The notes under the pieces: model-generated
Databases searched by the model: none
Told to the model about the DNA's origin: nothing
What the model saw: the letters and a program-made list of their open reading frames with translations, nothing else
Translations under genes and position numbers: made by a program
Shown: positions 23,103-30,712 of the stretch, piece after piece
How positions within the stretch are numbered: the stretch's first letter is position 1
Layout: the number at the start of each line of letters is the position of its first letter
Assembly (NCBI GenBank): GCA_012519975.1
Contig: JAAYPE010000039.1
Coordinates: 1 to 53,968, forward strand
Length of the DNA stretch: 53,968 bases
Direction of reading: 5' to 3'
Origin: Clostridiales bacterium
Lineage (GTDB): Bacteria; Bacillota; Clostridia; Oscillospirales; Acutalibacteraceae

Positions 23103-23205
23103 GGATGGGGGTCACGGGGGAAAACCGACTGAAAGGATAGCAGAGGGTTTCCCCCGTGTCGCCTTTCTTTGATTCGTTTCTTTGGCGAGCAAAGAAATGA
23201 ATGAG
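23103..23205 (+). repeat. Repeat R1, copy 2
   Basis: 103 bp, GGATGGGGGTCACGGGGG to GAAATGAATGAG, with the GGGGGAAAACC / GGTTTCCCCC hairpin. It differs from copy 3 at only a few positions. Confidence 0.9.
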
Positions 23206-23237
23206 AGGTAAATAAATATAATAAAACTAAAAACAAA

Positions 23238-23345
23238 CCACACATTTATTGCCAGTGTCTAAGAGTAAAGTTATAATGCAACTAACTGCTAACCCACACA
23301 CCTACGACCTATGCCTATAAGTAAAAGTTTAATGTATTTAGTTGC
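23238..23345 (+). repeat. Repeat family R2, array of two units
   Basis: Units start at 23238 and 23293. They are nearly identical to the units at 23548-23659, including AGTTATAATGCAACTAACTGC-type spacers. Confidence 0.7.
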
Positions 23346-23410
23346 TATCCGACCACTTGTCTCCCGTGTTTTATAACAAACCTTATTCAATAAACTAATT
23401 GTACCGCACC

Positions 23411-23513
23411 GGATGGGGGTCACGGGGGAAAACCGACTGAAAGGACGGCAGAGGGTTTCCCCCGTGTCGCCTTTCTTTGATTCGTTTCTTTGGCGAGCAA
23501 AGAAATGAATGAG
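23411..23513 (+). repeat. Repeat R1, copy 3
   Basis: 103 bp, same start, hairpin and end as the other copies, 308 bp after copy 2 and in the same orientation. An R2 array follows, as after copies 2 and 4. Confidence 0.9.
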
Positions 23514-23547
23514 ATAAAGAAAACTAATATCGTAAAACTAAAAATAA

Positions 23548-23735
23548 CCCACACATTCATTGCCAGTGTCTAAGAGTAAAGTTATAATGCAACTAACTGC
23601 TAACCCATACACCTATCAACTGTGCCTAAAACTAAACCTAATATACCACTAATAATAACCCACACACACCCACTACCCGTGTCTAAAAATAAACTCATAA
23701 TACCGTTAGCAGTTAAAATCACACTTAATACAAGT
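23548..23735 (+). repeat. Repeat family R2, array of about four units
   Basis: Units start at 23548, 23604 and 23659, with a degenerate one near 23716 (ATCACACTTAATACAAGTGTC). With the neighbouring R1 and R2 copies and the 30-bp repeats, this accounts for almost all of 22661-23747; I see no gene there. Confidence 0.7.
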
Positions 23736-23747
23736 GTCTAAAACAAA

Positions 23748-23781
23748 CAAAGCACATCTCTTTTTGAGGTGTGCTTTTTGC
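23748..23781 (-). terminator. Terminator of the P-loop ATPase gene
   Basis: AAGCACATCTC and GAGGTGTGCTT pair around a T-rich loop. The minus strand continues with TTTGTTTGTTTT. It may work in both directions. Confidence 0.65.
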
Positions 23782-23799
23782 ATTATATTCTACATAAAA

Positions 23800-24867
23800 C
23801 TATAAACCCATTTCTTTAATTAACTTGCCGGCTCGCTCTTCAACCGCCTCAAAATTCATTGCGTCAATGTAATATTTTTCAAGCTCATCGTGAGTGCTTT
23901 TTGCCCCTTTCAAAAGGCTTATTGCCTCATCTTGTAATTCATTTCCAGCTTTTTTATTAAACTTTATTCTGTTTTTATGATTTTTAAGCCCCTGAGAATC
24001 TATAAATCTTCTTGCGTGAATTCTCCTTGCTGGCAGTATGTTTTCTATAGTTTGTGCGCGAATAAACGCAAGCGAAAGCTCTGGAATAATAACTTGGTCA
24101 ATTCCCGTAGAAAAAACAGGAGACGGACAAATTACAACACTGTATCCACACCCCTGAGCATACTCTGACAATAAACTTAAAATCCTCTCGCTAATATTTC
24201 CAATAGAATCATCAATCATTATCACATTTTCACAAAGATTGTTAAGTGTTTCCTCAAAGGTCAAAAACCCGTCTGGCGTAATAGCAGATAAATATCTTTT
24301 TTTCGCTTTTTTGTCGGCAGTTGCACACCCAAGCTCACGTCGTGCCAAACGAATAGAATAGTTAATAAGTTTTTCATAATCCGTGTACTGCGAAACCATT
24401 TTTTTACTATCACAAAGCAAAAGGCTTGACGCACTTAAATACCTTTGAGAACGCTGATAATAACCTGAATTCTCAACATATAGTTTTTTAATTTCATCAG
24501 AATTCTTCTTTAACTTCTTTGCGTCCCAATAATCACCAAGATTTATTATCTGCTCAACACAGCCCGCAAATTTTGGTTCAATAATATGTGGAGATGTGCC
24601 ATCTGCAACACACATTTTCATTTCTGGCAAAATCACAGCATCAAGAGATTTAGGGTCAGATGCACAATAAATCATTTCGCATTCTATACCCTTCTTTTGT
24701 GCTTTTTTTGCAACTTTCTTTAAAAGAACTGATTTTCCTGTTCCTGGCCCCCCCTTAATTATGTATGCCGTGCTATCATCAAAAGGGTCGTAAAGTTCGT
24801 TAAAAAGCGACGAAAAACCATCAGATGAATTTGTACCTAAAAAATATTTAATTTGCCCTTCTTGCAT
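23800..24867 (-). CDS. P-loop ATPase/nucleotide kinase-like protein (PRK06851 family)
   Basis: A 355-residue cytosolic protein. It starts with a KYFLGTNSSDGFSSLF segment, then Walker A GGPGTGKS near residue 40, then EMIYCASDPKSLDAVILPE and VADGTSPHIIEPK, the set of motifs of PRK06851-type proteins in Firmicutes. A Cys/Tyr-rich middle and a second sub-domain (about 190-355, with VIMIDDSIG) follow; many members have two NTPase halves and here the second lacks a clear Walker A. Function of the family is not established. GGGGG precedes the ATG. It is a single gene between repeats and serS. Confidence 0.75.
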   Translation of the reverse strand: MQEGQIKYFLGTNSSDGFSSLFNELYDPFDDSTAYIIKGGPGTGKSVLLKKVAKKAQKKGIECEMIYCASDPKSLDAVILPEMKMCVADGTSPHIIEPKFAGCVEQIINLGDYWDAKKLKKNSDEIKKLYVENSGYYQRSQRYLSASSLLLCDSKKMVSQYTDYEKLINYSIRLARRELGCATADKKAKKRYLSAITPDGFLTFEETLNNLCENVIMIDDSIGNISERILSLLSEYAQGCGYSVVICPSPVFSTGIDQVIIPELSLAFIRAQTIENILPARRIHARRFIDSQGLKNHKNRIKFNKKAGNELQDEAISLLKGAKSTHDELEKYYIDAMNFEAVEERAGKLIKEMGL

Positions 24868-24956
24868 TAGATTACCCCCTTACAATGACATTTTATTCAA
24901 AATTAAAATAAATGTGACATTTGGGGTGTTATCCTATTTTAAAAAGCAAAAATAAA

Positions 24957-24994
24957 CGCAAAAAATCCCCAAACCTGTTACAAGGCTTGGAGAT
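24957..24994 (-). terminator. Terminator of the parA-parB-serS run
   Basis: ATCTCCAAGCCT and AGGTTTGGGGAT pair with wobbles around a 6-base loop, followed on the minus strand by TTTTTTG. Confidence 0.75.
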
Positions 24995-25004
24995 AAATTA
25001 CATT

Positions 25005-26279
25005 TTAAATGTTGTTTATTTGTGAAACATTCATATAAGGAATAAGAGCTTTTGGAATTGTTATTGAGCCGTTTGGATTTTGATAATTTTCAATAATCGC
25101 CGCAACAGTTCTTCCAATAGCAACGCCCGAACCATTAAGAGTATGCACAAGTTGTGCCTTTTCTTTGCTGTTATTTTTAAACCTAATAGCCGCCCTGCGA
25201 GCCTGAAAATCCTCAAAGTTTGAACAAGACGAAATCTCAACATATCTGTTATATGAAGGCATCCAAACCTCAATATCATAGGTTTTTGCAGACGAAAATC
25301 CAAGGTCACCAGTGCTAAGGCTCACCACTCTGTAAGGAAGCTCTAGCAATTGCAAAACTCTTTCTGCATCATTTGTCAGTTTTTCAAGCTCGTCATATGA
25401 ATCCTGTGGATTTACAAACTTTACAAGCTCCACCTTGTTAAATTGATGTTGGCGTATCAGCCCTCTAGTATCTCTGCCGGCACTGCCTGCCTCCGCCCTA
25501 AAACAAGCAGAATAAGCACAATAACTAATGGGCAAATTTTTACCGTCCAAAATCTCATCCCTATGCATATTCGTAACAGGAACTTCAGCAGTAGGAATTA
25601 AAAAATAATCTTCAGTAGTCTTAAACGCATCTTCTTCAAATTTTGGCAGTTGACCAGTTGCAGTCATTGATGCCCTGTTAACCAAAAATGGTGGCAAAAC
25701 CTCTGTGTAGCCATTTTCGCTATGCGTGTTTAGATACAAATTTATAATAGCCCTCTCAAGCCTTGCTCCAAGCCCTTTATAAAAAGTAAACCTAGTACCT
25801 GTGACCTTTCCTGCTGTTTCTGGGTCAAGAATTCCAAGGTCTGCACCCAAATCCCAATGAGCCTTTGGTTCAAATTCAAACTGCCTAGGCTCGCCTATTT
25901 TTCTAACCTCAACATTTTCACTGTCATCTTTTCCAACAGGAACGCTAGAGTGTGGAATGTTTGGAAACTCATACATAATATTCTTTTGTTTTTCTTCAAG
26001 CTTGCTTAATTCTTCATCATTCTTTTTAATTTGCTCTTTAAGCTCGCCCATTCTGGCAAAAATCGCACTAACATCTCCGCCCTCTTTTTTAAGCTTTGGA
26101 ATTTCTCTGCTAGCCTCGTTTTGCTCACTTCTCAAAGCATCACAAGCAGACATAATTGCCCTTCTTTGTTCATCTATCGCAAGCACTTCATCAACTAGTG
26201 CATCCATATCCTTGTTTCTTGAACGCATAGCGTCCTTAACCCTTTGCGGATTTTCTCTAACTGCTCTAATATCAAGCAT
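25005..26279 (-). CDS. serS: Seryl-tRNA synthetase
   Basis: A 424-residue class II synthetase that charges tRNA-Ser. The N-terminal 100 residues form the antiparallel coiled-coil arm that grips the long variable arm of the tRNA ([14 protein letters not shown] turn). Motif 2 is [17 protein letters not shown] and motif 3 is [16 protein letters not shown]. Length is standard. The ATG of MLDIRAV is chosen: GGAG lies upstream, and this is the conserved first residue of the family. It lies 22 bp after parB and ends in a terminator. No T-box leader is present. Confidence 0.97.
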   Translation of the reverse strand: MLDIRAVRENPQRVKDAMRSRNKDMDALVDEVLAIDEQRRAIMSACDALRSEQNEASREIPKLKKEGGDVSAIFARMGELKEQIKKNDEELSKLEEKQKNIMYEFPNIPHSSVPVGKDDSENVEVRKIGEPRQFEFEPKAHWDLGADLGILDPETAGKVTGTRFTFYKGLGARLERAIINLYLNTHSENGYTEVLPPFLVNRASMTATGQLPKFEEDAFKTTEDYFLIPTAEVPVTNMHRDEILDGKNLPISYCAYSACFRAEAGSAGRDTRGLIRQHQFNKVELVKFVNPQDSYDELEKLTNDAERVLQLLELPYRVVSLSTGDLGFSSAKTYDIEVWMPSYNRYVEISSCSNFEDFQARRAAIRFKNNSKEKAQLVHTLNGSGVAIGRTVAAIIENYQNPNGSITIPKALIPYMNVSQINNI

Positions 26280-26301
26280 CAAAAACACTCCAATTAAAAT
26301 T

Positions 26302-27165
26302 TTATTCTACATCAAGCTGTTTTGCAAGCTGTGTCAAATCGTCTTTTCCAAAAAACTCAAACTCAATAACACCCTTTGAGTCCTTTCCAACAACAACCTT
26401 AACTTTTCTGCCTAAGGTTTGAGAAAGTGCAATTTCAACCTCATCAAAAAAAACATCACGGCGTGCAGGTCTTTTTTCTGTTTTTTCTAAACCTTGCTTT
26501 CCATCATTTTTTACAATTCTTTCAACCTCTCTAACAGAAAGGTCCCTTTCGACTGCATCCACCGCAATTCTTATCATATCGTCTTGATTTGAAAACCCAA
26601 GCAAAGCCCTTGCGTGACCTGCAGAAAGTTTGCCGTCCTTTGCAAGTTCCCTTACTTGTGTTGGCAAATTCAAAAGTCTAAGTGAGTTTGCAACAGCTGG
26701 ACGAGAACGCCCAACTCTTACAGCAGCATCCTCCTGTGTTAATCCGTAACGGTCGATTAAAAGTTTTAAACCCTCAGCCTCTTCAATAGGATTTAAATCC
26801 TCTCTTTGCAAGTTTTCTACAAGAGCAATTTCCATTGCTTGCTCATCAGACATTTCTCTAATAACGACAGGCACTTCTATAAGTCCCGCTATGCGAGATG
26901 CCCTCCACCTGCGTTCACCAGCAACAAGTTGGTACGAACCATCAGGCATAGGGCGAACAAGCAAAGGTTGCAAGATTCCGTTTCTCTCAATGCTTTGTGC
27001 AAGTTCGCTTAAAGCCTTTTCATCAAAAGTTTTTCTCGGCTGTTCTTTATTGGGTTCAATCTCCGAAAGCCTTAGTTTTACTGCACTTGTGCCACTAATT
27101 TCTTCTACAGCATTTTCTGTAAAAAGAGCGTCAAGCCCTTTTCCAAGTCCACCTTTTTTAGCCAT
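26302..27165 (-). CDS. parB: ParB/Spo0J chromosome-partition protein
   Basis: A 287-residue CTPase clamp that loads at parS and spreads. It starts [15 protein letters not shown], the ParA-stimulating N-terminus. The ParB core has EQPRKTFDE, the [15 protein letters not shown]-binding motif and [17 protein letters not shown]; the helix-turn-helix has [22 protein letters not shown]-terminal dimer domain follows. GGAG is eight bases before the ATG. It is 14 bp after parA, forming the usual parAB pair. parS sites are at 28055 and 31084. Confidence 0.97.
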   Translation of the reverse strand: MAKKGGLGKGLDALFTENAVEEISGTSAVKLRLSEIEPNKEQPRKTFDEKALSELAQSIERNGILQPLLVRPMPDGSYQLVAGERRWRASRIAGLIEVPVVIREMSDEQAMEIALVENLQREDLNPIEEAEGLKLLIDRYGLTQEDAAVRVGRSRPAVANSLRLLNLPTQVRELAKDGKLSAGHARALLGFSNQDDMIRIAVDAVERDLSVREVERIVKNDGKQGLEKTEKRPARRDVFFDEVEIALSQTLGRKVKVVVGKDSKGVIEFEFFGKDDLTQLAKQLDVE

Positions 27166-27179
27166 TGATTTCACTCCAA

Positions 27180-27944
27180 TTAATTATTCTGTCGTATCAA
27201 TTCTTTAGCCAAATCCTCATACGCAGAGCTACCTTTTGAAAATTTATCATAATACAAAACAGGTTGTCCAAAACTAGGCGCCTCAGAAAGACGAACATTT
27301 CTAGGAACTACAGTATCAAACACCTTGTTTGGAAAAAACTTTTTAACTTCTTCCACAACTTGTTGTGTAAGATTAAGCCTTCCATCATACATAGTGAGTA
27401 TAACTCCCTCAAGCTCGATATGTGGATTATAAAGTCTTTTTACCTGCCTTACAGTTGACATAAGTTGTGAAAGCCCCTCTAATGCATAGTATTCACACTG
27501 GATAGGAACCATAATCGTGTCACAAGAACAAAGTGCATTTAGCGTTATGAGCCCAAGTGATGGTGGACAATCCAAAAATATAAAATCATAATTATCCTTA
27601 ACCGGCGCCAAAGCAAATTTAAGCTTAGACTCACGATTTTTAATTTCTACAAGCTCAAGCTCAGCCCCTGCAAGATTCATATTAGCGGGCAAAATATCAA
27701 CATTTTTAAATTGGCTAGTTTTTATAACATTCTCTGCCTTTTCTTCGTTTATAAGAACATCATAAGCAGAATTTTCGAGTTGTCTTTTTTCAATACCCAT
27801 TCCACTTGTTGCATTTCCTTGAGGGTCAATATCAACCAAAAGCATTTTTTTGCCCCTTGCCCCAACGGCAGCAGCAAGGTTAACAGCAGTTGTAGTTTTG
27901 CCAACTCCACCCTTTTGATTAACTATCGCTATCGTCTTACCCAT
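27180..27944 (-). CDS. parA: ParA/Soj partition ATPase
   Basis: A 254-residue deviant-Walker ATPase that moves ParB-parS complexes and, in Bacillus, also tunes DnaA. Walker A is KGGVGKTT (residues 10-17), with the signature Lys; DIDPQGNATSG and FLDCPPSLGL are the A' and B motifs. Length is that of Soj. The ATG of MGKTIA is used, with GAAGGGAA upstream; an in-frame TTG one codon earlier is less likely. It starts about 110 bp from a perfect parS site. Confidence 0.97.
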   Translation of the reverse strand: MGKTIAIVNQKGGVGKTTTAVNLAAAVGARGKKMLLVDIDPQGNATSGMGIEKRQLENSAYDVLINEEKAENVIKTSQFKNVDILPANMNLAGAELELVEIKNRESKLKFALAPVKDNYDFIFLDCPPSLGLITLNALCSCDTIMVPIQCEYYALEGLSQLMSTVRQVKRLYNPHIELEGVILTMYDGRLNLTQQVVEEVKKFFPNKVFDTVVPRNVRLSEAPSFGQPVLYYDKFSKGSSAYEDLAKELIRQNN

Positions 27945-27964
27945 CAAAACATTCCCTTCAACTA

Positions 27965-27979
27965 TGTTTCACAAAAACA
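27965..27979. promoter_or_regulatory. Degenerate parS half-site before parA
   Basis: TGTTTCACAAAAACA keeps the first eight bases of parS but not the second arm. It lies 20 bp before the parA start and could be a weak ParB site or chance. Confidence 0.3.
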
Positions 27980-28054
27980 AATACACATATATTTTAATGC
28001 TTTACCTGTAGTATTGTATCATATCTTTAAATTGTTTTAAAGCCTTTTTTATTA

Positions 28055-28070
28055 TGTTTCACGTGAAACA
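28055..28070. promoter_or_regulatory. parS centromere site 1
   Basis: TGTTTCACGTGAAACA is a perfect 16-bp match to the bacterial parS consensus. It stands in the parA - VanZ intergenic region (27945-28245), 9.6 kb from dnaA. Otherwise this 301-bp space holds only the parA leader and the VanZ promoter. Confidence 0.97.
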
Positions 28071-28153
28071 TAGTTTTATTTTTCAATTTAAACAATACCT
28101 TTGCAACTTAAAAGATAAATAAAAGATTTTCATATAAGTAAATATATTTTTGT

Positions 28154-28182
28154 TTACACTCGATAGCTGTTGTGATATAATT
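28154..28182 (+). promoter_or_regulatory. Promoter of the VanZ-like gene
   Basis: TTTACA (28154-28159) and a perfect TATAAT (28177-28182) are spaced by 17 bp, 63 bp before the ATG. Confidence 0.75.
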
Positions 28183-28245
28183 ATTAGCATAATTTGTCAA
28201 TTGATATTTGTAATAAAACAAACTTAAAAGTTGGAGGAATTTTAA

Positions 28246-28842
28246 ATGTATAAGGCATACTATTTATATATCCCAGCAATTGTAATTTGGCTTTTATGTA
28301 TACTTTGGAAATATTTGTTTTCAACAAAAAATAATAGCAACAAACAAATCTTTTTAAATTCATTATTATATTTATATCTTGTGTTTGTTTTTGGTCTTAC
28401 ATTATTTCCAATTCCAACAACCGCTCCACAATCAGAGTCAATAGTGAGTTTCACACCGCTTGAAATAATTTTGCCTATGTTCTCGCTTGATAGCACACCA
28501 ATTACACAATATATTTTATCATCGGTTGTGCTGTTTATCCCCTTTGGTTTACTAACACCGCTCTTTATGCAAAATCACAGACTTTTAAAAACAACGCTTC
28601 TTACCATTCTACTCGCAGTTTCAATCGAAGCAATTCAATATCTTATAGGAACAAGCCTTTTAAATACAATGTACACCAATGTTTGTGTCGATGATATTTT
28701 GCTTAGTATACTCGGTTCTGCAGTTGGGTTTGTAATTTTTAGTATTATCCCCTTTTCAGTAAAAAATCAGTTTATCCGAAATTCAAGAAGATTAAAAATG
28801 CAAGTATACAGACCAGAAATAATACTAACAAAGCGACCTTAA
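28246..28842 (+). CDS. VanZ-family membrane protein
   Basis: A 198-residue protein with about five membrane segments. VanZ-like signs are the second segment with FVFGLTLFPIP, the LFIPFGLLTPLF segment, and the SIEAIQYLIG..LLNT..TNVCVDDILLSILGSAVG block. VanZ gives low-level teicoplanin resistance in one enterococcal setting; most chromosomal relatives have no known role, so no resistance should be inferred. TTGGAGG lies before the ATG. It is a single plus-strand gene set between parA and the noc-like gene on the other strand. A terminator overlaps its stop codon. Confidence 0.85.
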   Translation: MYKAYYLYIPAIVIWLLCILWKYLFSTKNNSNKQIFLNSLLYLYLVFVFGLTLFPIPTTAPQSESIVSFTPLEIILPMFSLDSTPITQYILSSVVLFIPFGLLTPLFMQNHRLLKTTLLTILLAVSIEAIQYLIGTSLLNTMYTNVCVDDILLSILGSAVGFVIFSIIPFSVKNQFIRNSRRLKMQVYRPEIILTKRP

Positions 28843-28858
28843 CAGTCGCTTTTCTTTT
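28830..28858 (+). terminator. Terminator overlapping the VanZ-like stop codon
   Basis: AAGCGAC (28831-28837) and GTCGCTT (28845-28851) pair, with the TAA in the loop, followed by TTCTTTT. Confidence 0.75.
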
Positions 28859-28876
28859 ATCCAAAAAATAATAATG

Positions 28877-28917
28877 CAAAAGGAGAAGACGACCGCAATG
28901 GACGCCTTCTCCTTTTG
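28877..28917 (-). terminator. Strong hairpin downstream of the noc-like gene
   Basis: CAAAAGGAGAAG (from 28877) and CTTCTCCTTTTG (to 28917) form a perfect 12-bp stem. The minus strand continues into an ATTATTATTTTTT run, so it probably ends the noc-like transcript. Confidence 0.65.
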
Positions 28918-29018
28918 TTGTGGGATGTGAAAGAGAAATAAAAACAGGAAATTGATAGGGGGTTATATTAAAATGTTCATAGAACATCTAATATCAAATT
29001 ACTATTTTTCACGCATTT

Positions 29019-29861
29019 TCACGCAGAACTTTTTCCGCTAGGTTTTGCAACTATATCACTAGCCTTTGGAATTCTAACGATATATTCAATATACTCGTCA
29101 GTTTCACTTTTAACACTGTCAGCGTCAATACCCGCCTTACGCATAGTATCAACTGCGTGGTTTAGCGTGTTTACAAAAATTCTAACATCCTTAAAAAGCT
29201 TAATAGGTGGTCGTTTATTCCCCTCTTGCCTATTTTGTATCTGTTTTATTAGCTTTTCGGTTTCTTGCACATTCAAGTGCTTGTCAACAATAATATTAAG
29301 TGCTCTCTCAATCTGGGCTTCATCTTTAAGGCTAAGTAATGCCCTTGCGTGTCGCTCTGTCAGTCCAGCAGAGCTAATTTTCATCCTTTGTTGTTCGTTT
29401 AACTTTAGCAAGCGTAATTTATTAGATAATGTAGATTGTGCCTTTCCAAGACTTTTTGCCGCCTCTTCTTGGCTCATATTATATTCTTTCATCAGCTTTT
29501 CAACGGCTAGAGCCTCTTCAAAAAAATCAAGGTCCTGACGCTGCAAATTTTCAATCAACCCATAAAGTGCAGATTTGCTATCATCAATTTTCATTAATAT
29601 GCAGGGAATTCTCGCAAGACCAACCATTCTAGCAGCTCGCAACCTACGCTCGCCTGCAACAAGCTCATAGGAATTATCTTTTAATTGCCTTACGCTAATT
29701 GGTTGGATAATTCCGTTCTCTCTTATGCTTTGTGCTAGGTTCTCAAGTTCGTTATAATCAAAATATCTGCGGGGTTGGTTTGGATTAGGTTTAATTTCTG
29801 CTTGTGGTATCAATATAATTTGTCCACCGGCTTTTATTTTTGATTGACCTTTCAAAATCAT
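29019..29861 (-). CDS. noc: Second ParB-family protein, Noc-like
   Basis: A 280-residue ParB paralogue next to rsmG, the position of noc (nucleoid occlusion) in Firmicutes. It has NPNQPRRYFD, the CTP motif GERRLRAARMVG, ENLQRQDLDFFEEALAVEKL and a helix-turn-helix with SQEEAAKSLGKAQSTLSNKLRLL. The C-terminal part differs from ParB. In Bacillus, Noc has an N-terminal amphipathic helix for membrane binding; here only about 15 residues precede the core and no such helix is obvious. The start is uncertain by a codon or three (GTG, ATG and TTG follow GGAGGA). Function as division inhibitor is inferred. Confidence 0.8.
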   Translation of the reverse strand: MILKGQSKIKAGGQIILIPQAEIKPNPNQPRRYFDYNELENLAQSIRENGIIQPISVRQLKDNSYELVAGERRLRAARMVGLARIPCILMKIDDSKSALYGLIENLQRQDLDFFEEALAVEKLMKEYNMSQEEAAKSLGKAQSTLSNKLRLLKLNEQQRMKISSAGLTERHARALLSLKDEAQIERALNIIVDKHLNVQETEKLIKQIQNRQEGNKRPPIKLFKDVRIFVNTLNHAVDTMRKAGIDADSVKSETDEYIEYIVRIPKASDIVAKPSGKSSA

Positions 29862-29995
29862 CACTCCTCCGACTCAGGATTATTTCATAAAAAAATATAC
29901 CGTGCTTGTCCTGCAAAAACAGAATAGCACAGCATATTCATAAAAGCTATAAAAACATATCGTTATTATTCTCTAGAAAATCCCCAAAAACTGCA

Positions 29996-30712
29996 TTAAG
30001 TCAAAGGATTTTTTGCGATTTGTGCAGAAACCCTCGGATACTTTGACGAAGTTTGCGATATTTTATTAATAATTATAATATTTCGCTCTCCACAATCTTC
30101 AAGCATAAACTTTTCAATCTTACAAAATTCGCCACCAAGAGTGTTAATAGCACCTTTTGCACTTTCAAGCTCCTCACTAGCGCCAATGGCCTTGAGCGGA
30201 GCAAAAACTCCCCCAACTTTTGCAAAAGGCAAGCAATACTCGCTCAAATCTCGCAAATTAGATACAGCACGAGCCGTTACAATATCAAACTGCTCTCTAA
30301 ATTGTGGCATTTTTCCCGCCTCTTCTGCCCTAGAATGTACAATTTCAGCGCTAAGGCCTAGTTTTTCTAATATATCTTCAATAACATTTAACTTTTTCTT
30401 TGTACTATCAAGCAAAGTCAAATCAATATTTGGTTTTGCAATCAAAAGAGCAACTCCAGGAAGTCCAGCCCCAGTTCCAACATCAATAATCTTCGTACCA
30501 TCCTGAATATCTATACAATTAAATAACAAAAGACTGTCAACAAAATGTTTTATTACAATTTCATCTGGCAGTGTAATTGCCGTTAAGTTTATTTTTTCAT
30601 TCCATTCAATAAGAAGACTTGCATACATATCAAACCTATCCAAAGCCAGTTCGTCAAGCTCTATTCCATTTTCATATGAAACATTTTTCAAAAGTTTCTT
30701 TGAAATAGTCAT
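29996..30712 (-). CDS. rsmG: 16S rRNA (guanine-N7) methyltransferase RsmG
   Basis: A 238-residue SAM-dependent methyltransferase that modifies G527 (E. coli numbering) of 16S rRNA. Visible marks are EWNEKINLTAI near residue 35, the SAM loop DVGTGAGLPGVAL, and the VTARAVSNL segment. Length is standard. GGAGG lies before the ATG, which overlaps the mnmG stop by four bases, so mnmG and rsmG are coupled. The first codons include a TTTCATATGAAACAT palindrome-like site (30670-30684). Confidence 0.96.
   Translation of the reverse strand: MTISKKLLKNVSYENGIELDELALDRFDMYASLLIEWNEKINLTAITLPDEIVIKHFVDSLLLFNCIDIQDGTKIIDVGTGAGLPGVALLIAKPNIDLTLLDSTKKKLNVIEDILEKLGLSAEIVHSRAEEAGKMPQFREQFDIVTARAVSNLRDLSEYCLPFAKVGGVFAPLKAIGASEELESAKGAINTLGGEFCKIEKFMLEDCGERNIIIINKISQTSSKYPRVSAQIAKNPLT
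30670..30684. promoter_or_regulatory. parS-like palindrome in rsmG
   Basis: TTTCATATGAAACAT contains the 12-bp palindrome TTTCATATGAAA and the right arm of parS. The same 15 bases occur again at 32067-32081, both in frame as Val-Ser-Tyr-Glu on the minus strand. A site for the Noc-like protein is possible. Confidence 0.3.

Noticed and set aside
22882..23735. A CRISPR-like array
   Set aside because: The units are conserved along most of their 55-56 bp, with no constant-repeat/unique-spacer pattern, and no cas genes are present.
26280..26301. A T-box or other riboswitch before serS
   Set aside because: serS starts 22 bp after parB and there is no room for a leader.
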